From positions 1 to 31,471 of the IMG/VR virus record IMGVR_UViG_3300046722_000188: a stretch of DNA of 31,471 nt; one strand, written 5' to 3'. Shown piece by piece: positions 1 through 5,151 of this stretch. How positions within the stretch are numbered: the first letter of the stretch is position 1; each line of letters starts with the position of its first letter. The DNA comes from a virus. The translations under genes and the position numbers were made by a program. Under the pieces are notes generated by a model that worked only from the letters and a program-made list of their open reading frames with translations, was not told the origin of the DNA and did not search any database.

Positions 1-1
1 T

Positions 2-187
2 GCCGACGCGCTGATGGGCCAGTCGCTGCACGTCATGGTGGCGATGCAGCCAGGTCTGGCACGCGAGGCCAAGAGCGCCGAGCAGGCCGCGGCCGAGGTC
101 AAGCAGCGCGTGATCGACACCGACGGTGAAAGCCGATGGATCCTCGATGACCAGGTGCTGAAGATGCTGGAGGCGGCTCAGGCATGA
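2..187 (+). CDS. 3' end of an unknown late gene (partial)
   Basis: An open frame enters from the left edge and ends at TGA 185-187, giving 61 visible residues. They begin ADALMGQSLHVMVAMQPGL and end with an Ala/Glu-rich helical stretch (KSAEQAAAEVKQ) and MLEAAQA. The stop overlaps the next start as ATGA, so the two genes are translationally coupled. No family is recognised. It lies just upstream of the lysis-type genes, so it is probably the end of a virion or late gene, by position only. Confidence 0.6.
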   Translation, partial: ADALMGQSLHVMVAMQPGLAREAKSAEQAAAEVKQRVIDTDGESRWILDDQVLKMLEAAQA

Positions 188-363
188 CGTACAACATTGG
201 GCCTGGCGTACAGGCAGCCATCGACGAGAACGGCGACGAGGCGAGATCTGACGAGCAGTACGTAATCCTTGACCCAGGGTCCAAGATCTCGCTCACACTC
301 GCAAGGGACGCGCAGTACTGGTATTACGAAGCCGATAATCGGGTCAACCGACTGGCTTTCTAA
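184..363 (+). CDS. small hypothetical protein, 59 aa
   Basis: ATG at 184 overlaps the upstream stop (ATGA) and the frame ends with TAA at 361-363. The protein begins MTYNIGPGVQAAIDENGDEA and has a beta-like second half containing VILDPGSKISLTLARDAQYWYYE. It has no membrane segment and no cysteine. The position directly before a cysteine-peptidase-fold protein suggests a late or lysis-linked gene, but no family is recognised. The tight overlap and clean start support it as real. Confidence 0.55.
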   Translation: MTYNIGPGVQAAIDENGDEARSDEQYVILDPGSKISLTLARDAQYWYYEADNRVNRLAF

Positions 364-364
364 C

Positions 365-405
365 AGGGATCGAGCCGGCGCCACCGGCGGTTCGATGGGA
401 TCCCT
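365..405. repeat. nested inverted repeat between late genes
   Basis: AGGGATC (365-371) pairs with GATCCCT (399-405). Inside it, GCCGG (374-378) pairs with CCGGC (384-388) around a 5-base loop. Together they can form a long hairpin filling most of the 50-base gap before the gene at 414. No T-run follows, so it is not a standard intrinsic terminator. It could control translation of the next gene or be a processing site. Confidence 0.35.
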
Positions 406-413
406 ATACACCG

Positions 414-839
414 ATGGAGCCCCAGTTGCTGGACTGGACGTGCGCCGCGTGCAGCCTGGATTGGCTCAAAGTGGCGACCGGCATGGAGGCTGCGAGTGAC
501 CGCTACACCACCACCATGCAGATTGGCTACACCGAGAACATCAACCCGACCTACGGGCTGATGGATGGCTCAGGCGCCGAGCTGCAGCGGGTGCTCGGGG
601 AGTACGGCCAGGACAGCGCGCAGGGGTGGCTCGACTATGACTCGGTGTACGCGCTGGCACGTGAAACGCCGGGCATGCTCAGTGGAGCGAACTGGTACCA
701 CTGGGTCGCTCTGCGCGGGGTGCAGGGCACCAATCTGTGGGTGGCCAACAGCGCGCAAGGCTACAAGGGCATTTACGACATCCTGAGCCGTTCAGACTTT
801 GAACGTCTGGGCGGCTTCAGCGTGGTCTGGCTTACTTAG
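414..839 (+). CDS. C39/papain-like cysteine peptidase-fold protein
   Basis: A 141-residue protein. Its N-terminus has a DWTCAACSLDWL segment, resembling the nucleophile helix of C39-like and papain-fold domains. The middle has WYHWVALRG (candidate catalytic His), followed by LWVANSAQGYKGI (candidate Asn/Asp) and a final aromatic strand FSVVWLT. The Cys, His, Asn order fits a papain-like fold. Proteins of this kind often act in peptide cross-bridge cleavage or peptide maturation. It lies directly before a holin-like gene at the end of the late operon, so an endolysin-type peptidase role is the best guess. There is no signal peptide, in line with holin-dependent release. The giant virion protein carries a separate C39-like domain. 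The family call rests on motifs by eye, and catalytic competence is not shown. Confidence 0.55.
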   Translation: MEPQLLDWTCAACSLDWLKVATGMEAASDRYTTTMQIGYTENINPTYGLMDGSGAELQRVLGEYGQDSAQGWLDYDSVYALARETPGMLSGANWYHWVALRGVQGTNLWVANSAQGYKGIYDILSRSDFERLGGFSVVWLT

Positions 840-856
840 TGCGATAGGGGAACGTA

Positions 857-1018
857 ATGCAGATAGGAACGGTAGGGGCGTACGCGGTGTCGATCGGATC
901 GCTGATAGCAATTATTGTCCTGCTGCTGGCGATCCTGGGGCTGGTCGGGGTGTTGCCGTTGTCGGCGACGGTGGTCTTCGGGTTGGTCGGCGCGCTCGCG
1001 GTCGCTCGTCTGACCTAG
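857..1018 (+). CDS. putative holin, two membrane helices, 53 aa
   Basis: ATG 857 follows a GGGGAA Shine-Dalgarno-like stretch (846-851) and the frame ends with TAG at 1016-1018. The protein is almost entirely hydrophobic. One helix covers roughly residues 9-30 (SLIAIIVLLLAILGLVG) and a second roughly residues 33-50 (LPLSATVVFGLVGALAV), joined by a short turn with proline. Size, two-helix topology and position next to a peptidase-fold late gene fit a small phage holin that opens the membrane at lysis. Small holins share little sequence, so the call rests on topology and context. It is the last rightward gene before the leftward operon. Confidence 0.55.
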   Translation: MQIGTVGAYAVSIGSLIAIIVLLLAILGLVGVLPLSATVVFGLVGALAVARLT

Positions 1019-1044
1019 CCCGTCTAAGCGATCAAGCAGCGCTG

Positions 1045-1100
1045 GGGTGTACGTCGCAGAGCGGCGGCATCGCGTGCGCCTGCTCGAGGCGCGTACACCC
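1045..1100. repeat. 9-bp inverted repeat in the late/lysogeny gap
   Basis: GGGTGTACG (1045-1053) is matched exactly by CGTACACCC (1092-1100), with 38 bases between. The 213-base stretch 1019-1231 has no convincing gene. It separates the rightward lysis genes from the leftward lysogeny operon, so it could hold the late terminator or integrase/excisionase arm sites. No T-run follows the repeat. Confidence 0.4.
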
Positions 1101-1163
1101 ATCGTTCCAGGGCAAACGGGAGCGATTTGGTCGGCGCGAGGCCGATTGTAGACCGCCCTGTGG

Positions 1164-1193
1164 CGAAGCTGTAAGGCTTACAAAGGCGCTTCG
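1164..1193. repeat. nested palindromes in the same gap
   Basis: CGAAGC (1164-1169) pairs with GCTTCG (1188-1193). The interior holds the 13-base perfect palindrome TGTAAGGCTTACA (1170-1182). The element lies between two converging operons (the stop of the + gene is at 1018 and the stop of the - gene at 1232). It could be a bidirectional terminator, a protein-binding site or part of attP; the sequence alone does not decide. Confidence 0.35.
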
Positions 1194-1231
1194 TAAAGTC
1201 GTGAAACGTCCTTTTCGCTTGACATTTCCGG

Positions 1232-1417
1232 TCAGACAGAAGTGCTCATAGGTCTATCAAGCGCCTGATGAAACAGCGCGAGCAGTCGCTCAAGATTCGC
1301 TCGCGCTAGTTCGGGTGTTTTTCCATAGGCCGCGAGATGCAGTTCCGGTGCTCGTGCCAGCCAGCCATGCTTAGCTCGCATCATCTCTGGACCTGGGACC
1401 TCTAACGGCATGGACAT
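1232..1417 (-). CDS. HicB-like small protein, 61 aa
   Basis: The sequence HLAAYGKTPELARANLERLLALFHQAL resembles the strand-helix part of HicB-type antitoxins, where a substrate-like beta strand is followed by a helix with regularly spaced Leu and Ala. The N-terminus is MSMPLEVPGPEMMRAKHG, and either of two nearby ATG codons (1417, 1411) could be the start. No HicA-like partner (a small basic protein with a catalytic His) is seen beside it. It may therefore be a solitary HicB-fold regulator and not half of a toxin-antitoxin pair. It is the last gene of the leftward lysogeny operon, 6 bases after the previous gene. The family assignment is tentative. Confidence 0.4.
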   Translation of the reverse strand: MSMPLEVPGPEMMRAKHGWLARAPELHLAAYGKTPELARANLERLLALFHQALDRPMSTSV

Positions 1418-1423
1418 CCAGAC

Positions 1424-1660
1424 CTAACGGGATTTATCTTGAGCAAGCAGCGCCTGGTCGGTCAGTCGCGTCCTCATCCCCAGCCGTTCACGCAGTGCAG
1501 CCGTCACCTTGATCCCCCGTCGCCAACTCGCCGCCTCAGCGCACAGGCACCGGCGGGCGGTTTCATCGCCCAGCGCCACGGCATCGTGCAGCGACTCCAT
1601 CCCGTCTAGCGCAGCTTCGAGGTCGCGCACGTCGGCCTCTTCGATCTCAATGTCAGCCAT
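1424..1660 (-). CDS. hypothetical protein, 78 aa
   Basis: The protein begins MADIEIEEADVRDLEAALDGM, is mostly helical and acidic in its first half, and then has a basic C-terminal part (SWRRGIKVTAALRERLGMRTRL). Two cysteines sit close together (RRCLCAEA). There is no recognisable domain, signal peptide or membrane segment. It lies 2 bases after the upstream gene in the leftward operon, which supports translation, but no function can be given. Confidence 0.5.
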   Translation of the reverse strand: MADIEIEEADVRDLEAALDGMESLHDAVALGDETARRCLCAEAASWRRGIKVTAALRERLGMRTRLTDQALLAQDKSR

Positions 1661-1662
1661 AG

Positions 1663-1893
1663 CTAACTCGCTTTAGCGCTATCAAGGGCCTTGTCCACAA
1701 TGGATCGGACTGACTCTGGATCAGCCAGGCTCAGGTCTAACTGGACGCGAATGTCGGCGAGCGCTGCCCGTAGCCGCTCGACCTCGGCCTCTGCTCGTTC
1801 GCAACGAGCCAGCAACACGTCGTACAGGTCTTGGCCTGGGTAGCGGCCACCGGGCAGGATGTCGTGGCGGGTCGCGCCTCTGTGGTTTGTCAT
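1663..1893 (-). CDS. hypothetical coiled-coil protein, 76 aa
   Basis: The middle of the protein (ARCERAEAEVERLRAALADIRVQLDL) has a clear heptad pattern, so a short coiled coil is likely, followed by a second helix (ESVRSIVDKALD). The N-terminus (MTNHRGATRHDILPGGRYPGQDLYDVL) is non-helical. The neighbouring gene at 1912-2250 shares the AEAEVER element, so the two may be diverged copies or partners. No enzyme motif is seen. Confidence 0.5.
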   Translation of the reverse strand: MTNHRGATRHDILPGGRYPGQDLYDVLLARCERAEAEVERLRAALADIRVQLDLSLADPESVRSIVDKALDSAKAS

Positions 1894-1911
1894 AGCTAAT
1901 TGGCCTTGTGT

Positions 1912-2250
1912 CTAGCTAGATTCGCGCAAGGTGTCATAACTATCGAGCGCAGCACCGAGCGTGGACATCGCCCGCATTAGCTCGTGGTCATCGGCCAACT
2001 CAGGAGGAGCCTTAGCGAAAGCCAGAAAGGCGCCATTCGCCGCATGAGCAACTGCCCGGAGACGCTCGTTCTCGGCGCGGAGTTCGTCACGCTCAGCCAT
2101 CACGCGTGGCAGATCCTCAGTGATGACCTTGAGCATCGCCTCAGCGCTTTCGCTACACCGCTCGACCTCGGCCTCAGCACGAACTTTTGACGCGATCTCG
2201 CGCAGATACTCGGCGTGCAGTTCGTCGAACGTGACCTCAGCCTGGGTCAT
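1912..2250 (-). CDS. hypothetical coiled-coil protein, 112 aa
   Basis: A long helical protein beginning MTQAEVTFDELHAEYLREIASKV. The stretch from about residue 20 to 70 (RAEAEVERC, then MAERDELRAENERLRAV) has strong heptad periodicity, consistent with a coiled coil. The last third is Ala-rich and helical. It shares the AEAEVER motif with the next gene downstream. Its start overlaps the stop of the zinc-finger gene upstream (ATGA at 2247-2250), so translation is coupled. No catalytic or DNA-binding motif is seen. Confidence 0.55.
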   Translation of the reverse strand: MTQAEVTFDELHAEYLREIASKVRAEAEVERCSESAEAMLKVITEDLPRVMAERDELRAENERLRAVAHAANGAFLAFAKAPPELADDHELMRAMSTLGAALDSYDTLRESS

Positions 2251-2492
2251 GGCACGGGTCGGAAATGCTTGAGAGCCTGGTCGACCTCGTCAGGCTCGAG
2301 CTGGTGGCTGACGTTGAAAAAGCCATACGAGGCCAGGCAGATATGACCGTCCGGCAGCTTGTCGTGTTCGGTGCAGAAACACCTGCAGCATAAAGGGCAA
2401 AACGTTTGCATTGGAGCCTGGCAGCCGGCGCGCTGGCACAGTTGTGGGATGTCGTTCACATTGCCCCCTTGAGGTGAGCACAAATAGGCCAT
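2247..2492 (-). CDS. AN1-like zinc-finger protein
   Basis: An 81-residue (or 70-residue) Cys/His-rich protein. After CQRAGC it carries CPLCCRCFCTEHDKLPDGHIC, that is C-x2-C-x4-C-x2-H-x6-H-x-C, very close to the second half of AN1/B-box-type zinc fingers. These fold around two zinc ions and usually bind proteins. The C-terminus is ordinary (LEPDEVDQALKHF). Two starts are possible: ATG 2492 with AAGG 6 bases before it, or GTG 2459 with AGGGGG about 5 bases before it. The shorter form keeps the whole finger. The reading frame overlaps another Cys-rich frame (2290-2670), so a frameshift joining the two is possible. Confidence 0.55.
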   Translation of the reverse strand: MAYLCSPQGGNVNDIPQLCQRAGCQAPMQTFCPLCCRCFCTEHDKLPDGHICLASYGFFNVSHQLEPDEVDQALKHFRPVP

Positions 2493-2670
2493 CGTTACCT
2501 TGACCGGGACACAACGCGGGTGTTGACTTGTGGTACGCGCAGGCGCGCGAACCGTCTCCCCGCACGAGACGGGTAGGAGGGATGACGACCAGACAGATCT
2601 CGCAGCTCGTGATCGCTTTGCAGGACGCCACGGGCTGCTCGACGACCGTCTGAGCCGTCACCCCTCCCAT
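2290..2670 (-). CDS. Cys-rich protein, possibly frameshifted
   Basis: ATG 2670 follows a GGGGAG ribosome site 9 bases away. The first ~60 residues look coding, with SCEICLVVIPPTRLVRGDGS then RACAYHKST, a C-x2-C...C-x2-H zinc-binding pattern. After about residue 60 the frame overlaps the AN1-like gene for 203 bases and becomes Arg/Pro-rich, as expected for a non-coding frame. Either the two genes overlap strongly, or a one-base frameshift near 2460-2500 splits one longer double-zinc-finger gene. The 126-residue product as read is therefore doubtful, though its N-terminal half is credible. Confidence 0.35.
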   Translation of the reverse strand: MGGVTAQTVVEQPVASCKAITSCEICLVVIPPTRLVRGDGSRACAYHKSTPALCPGQGNDGLFVLTSRGQCERHPTTVPARRLPGSNANVLPFMLQVFLHRTRQAAGRSYLPGLVWLFQRQPPARA

Positions 2671-2770
2671 CTCGATAAACTCCCCTGTGCGGGGAACGGG
2701 AGCGGATGATGGGCGTCGTGGCCTTTGGGTCGTGCAACACGGCGCTCGTCGTCCGCTCGTTCTCTGACAC
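2495..2770 (-). CDS. doubtful small ORF after the integrase gene
   Basis: GTG 2770 lies 3 bases after the integrase stop, in operon position. The first ~30 residues (MSENERTTSAVLHDPKATTP) look plausible. From about residue 35 the frame overlaps the Cys-rich gene and is Arg/Gly/Ser-rich, which suggests the true product is short or that the frame is a remnant. No family is recognised. Confidence 0.2.
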   Translation of the reverse strand: MSENERTTSAVLHDPKATTPIIRSRSPHRGVYRDGRGDGSDGRRAARGVLQSDHELRDLSGRHPSYPSRAGRRFARLRVPQVNTRVVSRSR

Positions 2771-2773
2771 GCG

Positions 2774-3838
2774 TTATCGCCGGCCCTCTTTGAGCCAGTT
2801 CTGGGATGGGCTCACGCGACCGGACCGTTCGGCGATCGTGGCTGCCGACAGGTGGGTGTAGGTTCGCATCACGTCGACGCTGACCTGGCCCAGGATGGCC
2901 CGCAGCCCGGCCTCATCGCCGGGATACTGAGTCAGGTAGATGGTCGCGAAGGAATGCCGAAAGCGATGGCACTGCGCCTCGGTGACGCCCGCGTGTTGAC
3001 CGAGACGACGGATGGTATCCGCGGCGCCGCTGGTCGACATGCGGAAACCCTGGATCGTGAGAAAGAGTCGGCCGGTTCGGCGGGCGGGGAACCTGGCAAA
3101 GAAGGCTTCCCGCTCACGCAGATAGGCTTTGAGTAAGCGGACCGTCTCGCCACCATCGGCGGCCGTGGGATCACCGAACGGGATCGATCGCTCGCGGTTC
3201 CCTTTGCCGATGACGGTGATTCGGCGCAGGGGTGCATCGAGATGGATGCGGTCGACCTCCAGACTGGTGAGCTCGCCGACGCGGGCGCCGGTGTCGAGCA
3301 GCAGGTGGATCAGCAGGCGGTCGCGCAGGGGCGTCTTCGAGGACGTGGTGGCCTCGAGCAGCGCCAGGACTTCGGTGCGCGTGTAGGGCTGGCGTTCGAT
3401 ATCGCGGACCGCGGGGACAGGCAGGCGCTCGAGAGGGTTACCGCCCAGGATGCCCTCGGCGTAGAGCCAGCCAGCCCAGACCTTCATGGTGACGCCGAAC
3501 ATTTTGACGGCCACGGCACCGCCACGTTTGCCGCGGCCGGCGCGCTGCTGCCAGAGGATGGCCTGGCGGACATTGGCCGGGTTCAGGGCGGCGTAGGTCG
3601 CCGGTATTTTTCGCAGTGCCAGGAAATCGAGGAAGCGTTGTTCGTAGGTCTGGTAGAGGGTGATGGTGCGCGGCGACTTGCCGGCCGTGCCCAGGGCGAG
3701 ACGGTGGTACGTCGAGGCTTGGTCAAGGTCCACAGGGCTGAAACTTCCCCCATTCTGAGATGGTCTGTAGAACTGCTGTTCTACAGATAGGGGGAGGATA
3801 GGGGCTGTAGCAGATGGGTGGTACGTCTGTCGCGTCAC
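2774..3838 (-). CDS. int: tyrosine-family phage integrase
   Basis: A 354-residue tyrosine recombinase that would join attP with the host attB. An N-terminal core-binding domain (about residues 40-130, SPRTITLYQTYEQRFLDFL) is followed by the catalytic domain. Visible catalytic residues are Arg in DTGARVGELT, Lys in VIGKGNRER, His-x-x-Arg in HRFRHSFA and the nucleophile Tyr in MRTYTHLS. At the usual LGH position the protein has LGQ, so the fifth residue (normally His or Trp) is Gln. The annotated GTG start overlaps the repressor stop (GTGA). A second candidate start is GTG 3733 with GGGGGAAG upstream. It would give 319 residues and leave about 100 non-coding bases that hold a strong inverted repeat. 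Co-transcription with the repressor means some integrase is probably made whenever the repressor is. Confidence 0.93.
   Translation of the reverse strand: MTRQTYHPSATAPILPLSVEQQFYRPSQNGGSFSPVDLDQASTYHRLALGTAGKSPRTITLYQTYEQRFLDFLALRKIPATYAALNPANVRQAILWQQRAGRGKRGGAVAVKMFGVTMKVWAGWLYAEGILGGNPLERLPVPAVRDIERQPYTRTEVLALLEATTSSKTPLRDRLLIHLLLDTGARVGELTSLEVDRIHLDAPLRRITVIGKGNRERSIPFGDPTAADGGETVRLLKAYLREREAFFARFPARRTGRLFLTIQGFRMSTSGAADTIRRLGQHAGVTEAQCHRFRHSFATIYLTQYPGDEAGLRAILGQVSVDVMRTYTHLSAATIAERSGRVSPSQNWLKEGRR
3764..3787. repeat. perfect 10-4-10 inverted repeat near the int start
   Basis: TCTGTAGAAC (3764-3773) and GTTCTACAGA (3778-3787) are exact complements around TGCT. Read as 9-bp arms and a 6-bp centre it has the size of a recombinase core site (dif type: 11-6-11). 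As RNA it would be a stable hairpin. It lies in the first 25 codons of the long integrase frame, but just upstream of the alternative GTG start at 3733. Candidate roles are attP core, integrase or excisionase binding site, or translational control of int. Confidence 0.5.
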
Positions 3839-4359
3839 GATTGAGCGGCGACGACCGCTAAAGGTAGAAACAAGCAGTGGACGAGGGTGCTGACCCAGGC
3901 ATAAGCAGGGGTTATGCGCCGTCTGCGGCCGTGCTGGTGTCCTGATAAGCGTGGGACGGGTTGGTTATTCTCAGTCGGCCCGCTACCGTTAGTAGGGGCC
4001 TGGAGCGCTTCGCCCGCGGTAGCCATCGCCTCGATGGCCTCGACCACCGGTTCCCAGATCGAGCGTGGCAGGGTGCTCAGCGTCTGACCAACATCGGTCA
4101 GCCTGATCTCGAGCTCGGTCGCGGGGAGGTCGCTCAGGAGTGGCGCGCCCGGCAGATAGCCGCACATTTTCATCAAGTCCTCGTAGGGGACGCCCAGGGC
4201 AGGGGCCAGTCGCTCGAGGGTCCGCGGGTTTGGCCTGGGCGGGTTCGGGCCAACCAGCCGACTGATCTGGTACGCATGCAATCCGCTGGCTTCGGCCAGA
4301 CGGGCGATCGCGCCTCGCTCGGTCAACCGACTGTCGAGTAACGCGACAAGTTCGTCCAC
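3835..4359 (-). CDS. phage repressor (immunity), HTH type
   Basis: The N-terminus carries a Cro/CI-type helix-turn-helix (about residues 15-58: AIARLAEASGLHAYQISRLV, then RTLERLAPALGVPYEDLMKMCGYLP). There is no LexA-type peptidase domain, so it is not the self-cleaving class. GTG 4359 is chosen as the start because the promoter -10 box ends 6 bases before it, exactly as for the divergent gene, implying a leaderless mRNA. GTG 4377 or ATG 4374 would place the operator and -10 inside the coding region. A disordered, polar stretch (about 115-150) leads to a hydrophobic tail (residues 155-174, ending LAVVAAQS) that may be a degradation signal or membrane-seeking. The gene overlaps integrase by GTGA. 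A palindrome within its 3' end is a candidate crossover site. Confidence 0.85.
   Translation of the reverse strand: MDELVALLDSRLTERGAIARLAEASGLHAYQISRLVGPNPPRPNPRTLERLAPALGVPYEDLMKMCGYLPGAPLLSDLPATELEIRLTDVGQTLSTLPRSIWEPVVEAIEAMATAGEALQAPTNGSGPTENNQPVPRLSGHQHGRRRRITPAYAWVSTLVHCLFLPLAVVAAQS
3899..3917. repeat. dif-like inverted repeat inside the repressor 3' end
   Basis: GCATAA (3899-3904) and TTATGC (3912-3917) flank 7 bases. CATAA...TTATG is also the innermost conserved part of XerCD dif sites. It covers codons ~148-154 of the repressor, just before its hydrophobic tail. If this is the crossover core, integration would replace the last ~20 repressor residues and separate int from it. No tRNA-like sequence is seen around it, so attP identity is unproven. 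Confidence 0.35.
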
Positions 4360-4365
4360 GCGTGC

Positions 4366-4394
4366 AGTGTACATCACTCATGAGTGATCGACAA
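4366..4394 (-). promoter_or_regulatory. repressor promoter, leaderless
   Basis: On the minus strand, TTGTCG (4394-4389), a 17-base spacer and TACACT (4371-4366) form a good sigma-70-type promoter. Six bases later comes GTG 4359, so the mRNA should start at or next to the start codon. No ribosome site is present. The spacer is filled by a perfect 16-base palindrome. Confidence 0.7.
4373..4388. promoter_or_regulatory. operator O1, perfect palindrome
   Basis: ATCACTCATGAGTGAT is a perfect 16-base dyad that fills the spacer of the repressor promoter directly after its -35 box. Protein bound here would block the promoter, so negative autoregulation or Cro repression is expected. Confidence 0.7.
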
Positions 4395-4413
4395 CCGCGA
4401 ATGATTGCAATTG

Positions 4414-4442
4414 TTGACGTTCACTCAGGATTGAACTAAACT
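4414..4442 (+). promoter_or_regulatory. early (Cro-side) promoter, leaderless
   Basis: TTGACG (4414-4419), 17 bases, TAAACT (4437-4442), then 6 bases to ATG 4449. The spacing matches the divergent repressor promoter exactly. There is no Shine-Dalgarno sequence before the ATG, so a leaderless transcript is likely. The two -35 boxes are 19 bases apart. Confidence 0.75.
4420..4435. promoter_or_regulatory. operator O2, imperfect palindrome
   Basis: TTCACTCAGGATTGAA matches O1 at 12 of 16 positions and sits at the same place relative to its promoter (directly after the -35 box). Centre-to-centre distance to O1 is 47 bp. Binding here would block early transcription. The weaker symmetry suggests lower affinity than O1. 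Confidence 0.6.
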
Positions 4443-4448
4443 TCTCAC

Positions 4449-4676
4449 ATGAGCGATACTGACGTGGTGCATCCGATCAAGGCGGCACTCAAGCGCACCT
4501 GGCCGCCGATGAGCCAGGCCAAACTCGCGCGACGACTGGACATCAATACCTCGGTTCTGAGCCTGTACCTGAATGGGCATCGCGAGCCGCCCGATGGTTT
4601 CTACATTGCTGCCGCAGCGATTCTCGGGTGTGAACCGGCGGATCTGCGACCACGAGAAGAGCCGGCCGCAGCATGA
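4449..4676 (+). CDS. Cro-like HTH regulator
   Basis: A 75-residue protein with one helix-turn-helix domain filling most of its length: MSQAKLARRLDINTSVLSLYLNGHREPPDGFYIAAAAILG is typical of the HTH_3/Cro-CI class, with the recognition helix around TSVLSLYLNG. Size, divergent orientation from the repressor and first place in the early operon fit a Cro-type antagonist that favours lytic growth. It is expressed from a promoter whose start point coincides with its ATG, with no ribosome site. Its stop overlaps the next start (ATGA). An excisionase or second-repressor role is less likely given the fold. Confidence 0.8.
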   Translation: MSDTDVVHPIKAALKRTWPPMSQAKLARRLDINTSVLSLYLNGHREPPDGFYIAAAAILGCEPADLRPREEPAAA

Positions 4677-5041
4677 AGGGCGGGTTCAGTCCGTCGGGAC
4701 TTGTCCACTGGCGAGAGGGTGAACCACTCGCGCGCACCGATGAATCGCTGAGTACGGCGCCAGACGCTCGCAATTGGTTCATGACGTTCTCCAACCGACC
4801 GAACGCCACCGTGCATATGGCCGCTGACGGCCACGCACACACTGATTGTGGCATCTGGGCCAACGGAACGAAGCACGACCCGACAACGTTCGGTGACGTC
4901 GCCAGGCGGCTGTGCCCGCAGTGTGTCGAAGCCTGGCGTGTTCTGTTGACGGTGGTCGCCAAACCCAACAGCCGACTGGGGAGCGAGGCCCGCCAGATAG
5001 CGCGACGTTCCCGAGCAAAGGCCCGCGCGCGCCGCAAGTAA
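4673..5041 (+). CDS. hypothetical early protein with possible zinc site, 122 aa
   Basis: The start overlaps the Cro-like stop (ATGA). The protein has a polar N-terminal half. The segment HMAADGHAHTDCGIW, later followed by RLCPQCVEAWRVL, gives His and Cys residues that could bind one zinc. The C-terminus is very basic (ARQIARRSRAKARARRK), suggesting contact with nucleic acid. No family is recognised. As the second early gene it could be a regulator or host-takeover factor, by position only. Confidence 0.6.
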   Translation: MKGGFSPSGLVHWREGEPLARTDESLSTAPDARNWFMTFSNRPNATVHMAADGHAHTDCGIWANGTKHDPTTFGDVARRLCPQCVEAWRVLLTVVAKPNSRLGSEARQIARRSRAKARARRK

Positions 5042-5057
5042 ATCCATTGAACGTGGT

Positions 5058-5120
5058 TCCCGAGAGCTAATCGGGACCGCGGACGAGACAAGGAGGTGGG
5101 GGCTGGAGCTAACAGCCCCC
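5058..5120 (+). promoter_or_regulatory. two RNA hairpins with the same GAGCTAA loop
   Basis: Hairpin 1: TCCCGA (5058-5063), loop GAGCTAA, TCGGGA (5071-5076). Hairpin 2: GGGGGCTG (5098-5105), loop GAGCTAA, CAGCCCCC (5113-5120). Both stems are perfect and differ in sequence while the seven-base loop is identical, so the loop is probably the recognised part. Between them lies AAGGAGGT (5090-5097), a full ribosome site with no usual start codon at proper distance. They follow the second early gene, in the place where lambdoid phages carry nut/put-type antitermination sites or small RNAs. No T-run follows. Bases 5042-5151 hold no convincing gene. Confidence 0.6.
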
Positions 5121-5151
5121 GAACCTCAACACCAACGAAAGGACTCTAGCC

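Noticed and set aside
1219-1224. consensus -35 box TTGACA
   Set aside because: No -10 box at proper spacing, and it would read into antisense genes.
1367-1381. third possible GAGCTAA hairpin (minus strand, 4-bp stem)
   Set aside because: The short stem lies within a coding region, and one match of this size is expected by chance. Another TTAGCTC near 1975 has no stem.
2552-2572. 7-bp inverted repeat CCGTCTC/GAGACGG
   Set aside because: It lies inside coding frames with no T-run. Its size is near chance for this GC content.
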